Shown piece after piece: positions 57,788-64,000 of a stretch of 64,000 nt of DNA. Each line of letters begins with the position of its first letter. The first letter of the stretch is position 1. The position numbers and the translations under genes were made by a program. The stretch is taken from contig JAMJFZ010001816.1 of NCBI GenBank assembly GCA_026225945.1, positions 5,509,501-5,573,500 of the forward strand, in the 5' to 3' direction. The notes under the pieces are model-generated. The model saw only the letters and a program-made list of their open reading frames with translations. It searched no databases and was not told the origin of the DNA. Source of the DNA: Cricetomys ansorgei (lineage: Eukaryota; Chordata; Mammalia; Rodentia; Nesomyidae).

Positions 57788-59204
57788 ATTGATAATGTGA
57801 AGATGGCTGTTTTATCAATGCCATTTACATATTCAGCAAATTTCAATTCAAAAATCTCATCTCATTTTCCCCAGGGGGGGAAAAGCTATCCTTAAATTCA
57901 TATGGAACCACAAAAGATCCTGGGTAGAGAAAATAATCCTGTGCAAAAAGCAATGCTGGATTATCACTCCAGATATCAAGTTATATTACAGAGTCAGTAT
58001 AATATGGTTTGAGGGCAAGCAATAGAGAGGTAAATAGCATGTCACAAGTGATATGTAGAGGGAGATAGGAAAACGGAGGCCTCTAATTAAGGAGGGAAGA
58101 GGGAAATAAATACAGACGGGGGAGATGGTAAAATAACAGTAAAAATATCAGAAAAAGTCATAAGACACCATATAGTAACTACCTGCCTAAAATACTTATA
58201 ATATATGTAAGTCTATGTATAAATATGCACATATAGTTTCAATGAAATTTTCCAATCTCAGCTGATAATGCCCCTTGAAGAGCCGAATGTTATCTAATAA
58301 AAATCCAACACCAGTCAGGAGAAGCCCTCTTTTGAGTTGTTGGTCAAAGTCGTACAATAGACTCCCAAAACATTATAATTATTGGAGTTGCAATTGGTTG
58401 CCCCTTAGACAGAAGTCCCTGCTGCTGAAGACATCATATACCTCAGACACAGGTCCCAGAGGGCCTGAGCTATAACTGACATGCAAACCTCCCCCCTGAG
58501 GACTAGTTTTCATAGAACCAGACGTACTTCCAAAGGCAGGAAGAATGCAACAGTTCTAGTGAGAAATGAACCCAGGAGCCACAACAATGATCAGCATGGC
58601 AAGATAACTCTGAAGGTAAAGAAGTGGCATGCATACCTTAACCAAGAGCTCTGTCATTAGATTTAAGACAAGCAGGAAATCATGGCTGCAAGTGGATACA
58701 TAGCCAAATACCCAGGGCAAATGAAATAATAGTGACTTTACTCGCCCCTCATCAAGAAAACTCTTTGCAACAGACAGAGACCATTGCAGAAAACCATACC
58801 GAATCAAAACGCAGAGTTGTGAAGCACAATCCCAACTGGTATATCTATAGTTCCTGCATCTAATCCTCATGGATCATGGTAGAAGTTTGTAGGGGCAGAG
58901 CAATAGGGCGTTTCCTGTGATACCTGTCAGAGAAGGCGCGCCTATCAAGTCTTACCAACCTGGCTGCCTTACATGAGCAGAGCAAGAGCTCTCCAATAGA
59001 CACGCTAATATGGGTAGGTGAAAGCTCACAAGGCCCTAACTCTAGGCAAAGAATTGCAGATAACTAAGGGATGATGAGAGTGGCAGAAATAGCCTTCCAC
59101 AGGAAAAACACACCAATTGGCTATCCAATACCAAATGGTCAGCCCTGAAAACATATACATATGAACAATATTATGAAGACTGAATAGGCTATATTCATAT
59201 ATAT

Positions 59205-59400
59205 TTTAAAATATCATGTTAAATATATATGTATATACCAATATGTATTGTTACACATATAAATGTAACATACATTGTTGCACATATATGTATAGGTAGC
59301 ATATATGAGCAACTACATATATATGTATAGGTATACATATATGTATACCTATACATACATGTGCAATAATATGTGTATATGTAATTATATACATATATAA
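59205..59400. repeat. TATG/TATA-rich tract with a perfect palindrome
   Basis: AT-rich part of the Lx 3' UTR. Positions 59322-59357 form a perfect 36-bp palindrome whose left half is TATGTATAGGTATACATA. Confidence 0.92.
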
Positions 59401-59510
59401 TTAAAGAAATTGTCAAAGAAAGCAAGACCATGAATTTAAAGGAGAAAAAGGGAACAGTGTACATGGAAGGCTTTTGAAGGAGTAAAAAGAAAGGGAAGAT
59501 GATATAATTA

Positions 59511-60706
59511 TATTATAATGCTACACACACACATACACCACCATATATATATGTATATGTAGAACATATACATATATGTTCTACAACTGTAAGGATATAT
59601 AAAGCTTGTAATTTTATGGATTTGCTATTAAAAACCTAAACTTTTAAAAGCCCCTAATGGAAAAGTGTTTTCTAATCTCATGACAAACCTTATACTTTCA
59701 TGAAGTATTTCTTCCAATGTCGTCCCATAGAAATTTATCTAAGAGACGATTATGAATTTATTCATATACTTAAATATGAGGTTGATAATAACATTGGAAC
59801 TAACTTATATATCTAATTACAAAGGATTAGCCAATTAAATTTCTAAGTCCTTTCCTATTAAAAGGGGAAAGTTATAATACAAAGACTATCATGAAGCTAA
59901 TATATGATTAGATATTAGGATACTAGGTCATAATGTTCACTATATTCTTTCAGTTAATACATAAATGTGGGGGAAAAAACACCATGCTTGGTTGCAAACT
60001 CCCTGATAGCAATGACCTGAGCAAAGAAGCATTTCTTACACTGTAGCTCTGTAATTTTTATACCTTTCACATAATTTTGTAACCCTTATTTAAAGACAAA
60101 AGCATAAAAACAAATAAAAAGAACTGATTAAAATTATATGACAAAATTCAAATAGCAGATATTTCAACACATAACCTCAATTTATTTTGGCATATTTAGG
60201 ACTTACAACCATAAATGTATAACTTTTATAATAAAATACTGAAAGTGATTTAAACTGCTTTCTTACATAACCTAAAACATTTCGGCATCTTCAAATAATT
60301 CAGCTGCTATCAATATTGCATTTTATTTACTGGGCCCAAATTACCTTTTAAACGGTTGCAAATCAGTCAAGCAGCCACACTAAGCTGCTTCCAGCATAGG
60401 CAATGGCTCTGCCATAAGTCTGTTGAGATTTGGGGAACTGCTCTTGCCACCATGTAGTTTCAGAGAAGAAAGAAGTAGCTCAGATTTTTGTTCTGCTTAG
60501 AGACCTGATTTTTTTTAAACTGATGTTTCGTTTTGCATTTAGAAGCTTAAGGAGATTGCTATCAACTTTGCTTTGTATGGCTTTCTCTGCACTGTTTCAC
60601 ACCAGTTCCTATAAGCTCTAGTCACCATTATAATTAAAATGTAACTACAAATATTCTGGTAGTGGTTAGCACAGGGATTCTCATCCAAATATCCACTTTG
60701 AAATTT
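59511..60706. other. Short TATG run then unique AT-rich sequence
   Basis: 59520-59580 carries CA and TATG motifs trailing the Lx element. The rest is unassigned; its last ~170 bases share the minus-strand open frame that contains the candidate exon. Confidence 0.4.
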
Positions 60707-60709
60707 TAC

Positions 60710-60938
60710 CGTCAGAAAGGGAGGCTGGTATTCTGAGATTCCCAGTCTATTATCTTGACATACAAGAGGCATTTCTGTGAAAGAAGCTACTGATAACTTC
60801 AGTCTGAGATCTCTTTCCTCTCCAATTTCCTCTAGAGAAGAACAAGGTGTATTTTCCTGTGAGGTTCCTGATGCTTCTTCCACTGCACTGGAAGAACTGC
60901 TGCTGCAAGCGATCTGCATGTTCTTAGGGAAACAGAAT
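60710..60938 (-). CDS. Candidate 5' coding exon (product unknown)
   Basis: The longest open frame in the window (168 codons, 61045 to 60539, minus) covers this segment. On minus, an acceptor-like ATATTTTCAATACAG precedes position 60938 and a donor-like ACG|GTAAAA follows 60710. An ATG at 60919 with A at -3 gives 70 codons ending exactly at the donor in phase 0. The peptide begins MQIACSSSSSSAVEEASGTS, continues with an acidic stretch (SSLEEIGEERD) and ends ...EYQPPFLT. The Ser run followed by an acidic patch suggests a disordered intracellular N-terminus. I do not recognise a family. Alternatives are an internal exon, since the frame is open upstream of the ATG, or a chance frame. Seen: open frame, ATG, splice-like ends. 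Inferred: that it is transcribed and spliced. Confidence 0.33.
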
Positions 60939-63900
60939 CTGTATTGAAAATATTTTACATGGAAATCTGGAAAGGTAAGAGACACCACAGAGAGAGTTCT
61001 TTTGTCCACCATAATGCCAAGAGTGGTCCGGAGAGACCAGAACATGGCTTTACAAGCTCTCTGACCATCTGCTTGCTCATCATGTCCTTAGCCCTACGTA
61101 TACATGACTGGTCCATAGTTCTTGACTGATTAAGTTAATACAGATAACAAATGAAAGTATAAATGATTGATGTGCTGTGAATTTGTTTATAGGATATATG
61201 CCTTTATTTAAAAAAAAAAAAAAAGCAATTGACACGGGAATAAGAAACAGAAAAGCAGCAAACATAAGACCATCTCAGCAGAGCAAAGACTGAAATCATA
61301 TTCTCTCTTTGGAGGAAGTTCCAACAAACGAAATGGAGTGTACAAGACTCCAGGCACTGGGGCGAGGGGCTTCTTCAGAGACTAGAAGAACTTACACAAA
61401 TTTGTTGGCTGGAGAGCATGTGTCTTCACAGAGCCCTGCTACAGTCCTACAAACTCCACTGGTGACAGTCTCCCTACTTCTGCGTTATGAAGCTTCGACT
61501 TTGTGAAATAGATACTTCAGAGGAGAGACAGACTTATTGATGTAGAAAAACTAAATTTTCTTTGCTTTCTTCAATATCTAAATCTCCACAATTCATGGTG
61601 CGACCCACCTTTCCAAAGAATTGAGAATAATGTCACAGGCGGAGCTACTGGCAGGTTCAATCTCCATGTCTCCCCTTGGATCCGACTCTGCTTCTCTTCT
61701 CGAGCATCCCCTACCTGATTAAAGACTGCATGCAAAACGTTTTGGCAATCCATTCCTATGTAACCAACTTCACTAAATCCTACTACACATTTACATTGTT
61801 TCACAATTTTGTGGGTCAGAAATCCAGGTTCTGTTATTTGGATTTCTCTTTGGTTTTTGTGTTCTCAGAGTGAGAACTCTGAGAGAGTTTTTAAATTTTA
61901 AATTTAAGCTGGATTTTTCTGTGAAAACAAAGAAAAGAGAGAGGATCCTCCAGAGAGTCTGCAGCAGGCTGACCCAACGAGTGGGTTAAGAGGCCACGGC
62001 ACTCTGCAGTACTTTGCAAAGCATACAACAATGAGGAAAATAGGAGCACTTATCCTCATGGAGCCTCCTTCTTCCAACGGAGTCTACTATTGATACAGCA
62101 TTTCTTGAGGACATGAGATCTGTAGGGGAAAACAAGCTGTGAAACTTGCTGTGTGATCAAAGGAACCAGGGCATCCACTGGGTAAGAAATTACTAACAGA
62201 TTGATACAAAAAAGACGCTTTCAAGAAAATCATCCATTAAATGATCATGTAATTTTGACTTATACGTATTTCTTGAGAAGTGGGAAGAAATATGCCTCCG
62301 TGAACGCAGAGAAGAGAGCTCAGAAGGATGTAGACGTTGCTAGGAAATGTGTCTCCAGGGACCTAACAAAGAAAGAACCTACCTTCACTCTTCCATTCAT
62401 CACAATGTGGGTGGGAAGGCTATAGGTGGGCACACAATGTCCTTAGTACCAGTCAAACAGCCACTGTGCTGAGCTGAAGGTCACACCAGAATGCACAATT
62501 AGGCCCAGGAAGTTTTGAAGTGGAATTCATAACAATTTGAACAGTCTTTCTTGTAGGATAGACATGCTGCTTCTCACAGGCAAGTCAAGCAGTTGGTTGG
62601 CCTCATTTTATAAGTGAATGAAATCTCCCAGCCATCTCATGGTGTCAGCTGTCGACCAGGCTATCACATATCACATCCTGCCTGGCAGGATGGGAGATGA
62701 TGTGCGGAACAACATATTCAGTTCTCTGAAGAACTCTGGCTCTGGGGCTCATCAGTCAGTCCTGGTTTACGGCAAAGTGTTCCCAGAAGGCTTTTCAGCA
62801 AGAAATGGATTCTCTGAAAGCAAAATTCTGTACAAATTATGGAGAAAGTATCTTGTTTTGTTTGTGTCCAATACCTTAAGGTCATTGTTGTTCTGATTGT
62901 TGACAAGCCCTGTCTTCCTGTCCAGACCATCCACTCAGGCAGTCCTGGTTGTACACACTCTAAAGAGCGAGTTAATCATAACTTGAACCCATAGTAAATT
63001 AGCCAAGACTAAAGTTACACATATGAAAGCAAAGAAGCAAGAAAGAAGCAAGTCATTAAATGAAACATCGAAAACAGCACTGTGACCCAAAGTCTCACTA
63101 TAAGACACTGCTTCAGGTATGCATGAGTGTACAGATATTGATCAGGTTCATCCAGGGTACAGCCACAGCGCCGAGTACACACAGGCGAGAATAGACCTGA
63201 GCAGGACTCTGCTGTCAATTAGCTTGTGCAGGTCTACAGCTTCAGTCAACAGGAGCTAGCTTTGGAGACGGCAAATTTTATGAATTGGGAAGACTCTAGA
63301 GATACTTCTAGTAAATGAACAAAAATACACAAAGACTAAGTATTTGCTGAATTAACTATTCTTCAATAACAGATGCACAGAAAAGCCTTGACTCTGTCGT
63401 TTATTGAGACTTACCAGTGATGAATACCCAGCATGCAGCAAAAGTTCATCTAATTCTCAGGGAAGGTTTTCTTGAGAAAATTACCTGGAAGCAATAAAAT
63501 GAATACATTCAGATATTGCCTAACCAGCAAAATGTACTAGTAAAATTCAGTGTAATGTTTTAAGAACACACACATACACACAGACCCTAAAATCACTGTT
63601 GTTAAGGAAATACATGCAGGAGTTTGATGGAAAAGACAAGTCAACTAAAAAAGGCTAAGAATTAAGAACAGATGTCAGTGTTGCTATCAGCCGGGCCTCC
63701 TCCCTTGGGAGCTGAACTCACACCAACATGAGGAAGGAGCTTCCAGGAACAAGGTTATCCACTGTTCCTCTGCCTTCTCAAAAGCCTGAGATGGTGTTAT
63801 GCTTTGAGATTCATTCATCATTCCTCTCCAACGTTTGACACTTGAAGGGTTTTTAAGTCCTTACTCTCTTTAAAAATAGGTGTCTACCACTGAAGTGAAA

Positions 63901-64000
63901 TCAAAGAATTGGTAAAATCACAGGACACTATTTAACTAATGAATTTCCTGTTTTTGACAGCATCACTTTGAGCATTTAAAAATTACAAGAGAATCTAAAA
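60939..64000. other. Mostly unique sequence to the window end
   Basis: An A-run at 61208-61223 and a short ACACACAT stretch near 63567. Moderately complex areas at 61570-61880 and 62440-62950 may be old degraded repeats. Their short open frames (for example minus 61571-61804, plus 62618-62896) match no protein I recognise. No RNA gene seen. Confidence 0.4.

Larger units (their letters stand above)
57262..59510 (+). mobile_element. Lx-type L1, 5'-truncated (ORF2 part plus 3' UTR)
   Basis: 57262-58010 follows L1 ORF2: GCCCACTATTTCCACTCCTT, AATATTGTGCATGAAGCATT, TAGCAACATAGCAGGATACA, GATGGCTGTTTTATCAATGC and AAATTCATATGGAACCACAA. This is reverse-transcriptase-domain DNA interrupted by stops and indels. 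ORF2 is then internally deleted into the 3' UTR, where CCCTCATCAAGAAAACTC (~58747), ACACCAATTGGCTATCCAAT (~59110) and CAGCCCTGAAAACATATACA (~59140) are diagnostic of rodent Lx. A TATG-rich tract and TGATATAATTATATTATAATG close the element. Inactive. Confidence 0.85.

Overview
This is muroid-rodent nuclear DNA, AT-rich and intergenic or deeply intronic in character. The rodent assignment rests on retroposons that can be read directly: B1, B2, B3, B4-like and ID SINEs, Lx-type L1 3' UTRs, ORR1/MT-like MaLR LTRs, and a non-autonomous rodent endogenous retrovirus. Older mammal-wide pieces (MIR, ancient L1 3' ends) lie beneath them. There are no operons, tRNA or rRNA genes, or CRISPR arrays, and no complete protein-coding gene. 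Nearly all short open frames are chance frames, many of them inside repeats.

Layout. 1-6.7 kb: unique sequence with one L1 whose 5' part is inverted and which is flanked by an exact 13-bp target-site duplication, plus GT/TC microsatellites and a B1. 6.7-8.1 kb: a directly repeated ~150-bp segment and a candidate 5' exon. 8.3-14.1 kb: SINEs, a long pure (GAAA)n tract, and an LTR fragment of the non-autonomous ERV. 14.3-14.9 kb: a second L1 with the same inversion architecture. 16-24 kb: MIRs, paired SINEs, a two-LTR non-coding provirus (19.3-21.3 kb), an antisense ancient L1 and a tripled 50-bp segment. 27.9-30.3 kb: an ancient L1 3' end followed directly by what looks like an L1 5' end with ORF1 remains. 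30-38 kb: scattered SINEs and ancient L1 ends. 38-42.5 kb: mostly unique. 42.5-50.5 kb: several MaLR/ERV LTRs, another antisense L1 3' UTR, a repeat-poor block at 44.5-46.3 kb, and a 12-copy 34-bp minisatellite. 52.2-59.5 kb: dense L1 and SINE sequence ending in a long Lx element. 59.5-64 kb: mostly unique, with a candidate minus-strand coding exon near 60.8 kb.

Function. No pathway can be reconstructed. The only plausible host coding sequence is two unlinked exon-like stretches on opposite strands (6894-7045 plus; 60710-60938 minus). I did not recognise either protein, and both need transcript or conservation evidence.

No new defence or mobile system stands out. The most informative signals are structural: repeated L1 5' inversions, a proviral pair with unequal LTRs and no recognised viral genes, an ordered minisatellite, and several perfect or near-perfect inverted repeats. 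Repeat family names come from remembered consensus sequences, not a database search, and edges are approximate unless stated.
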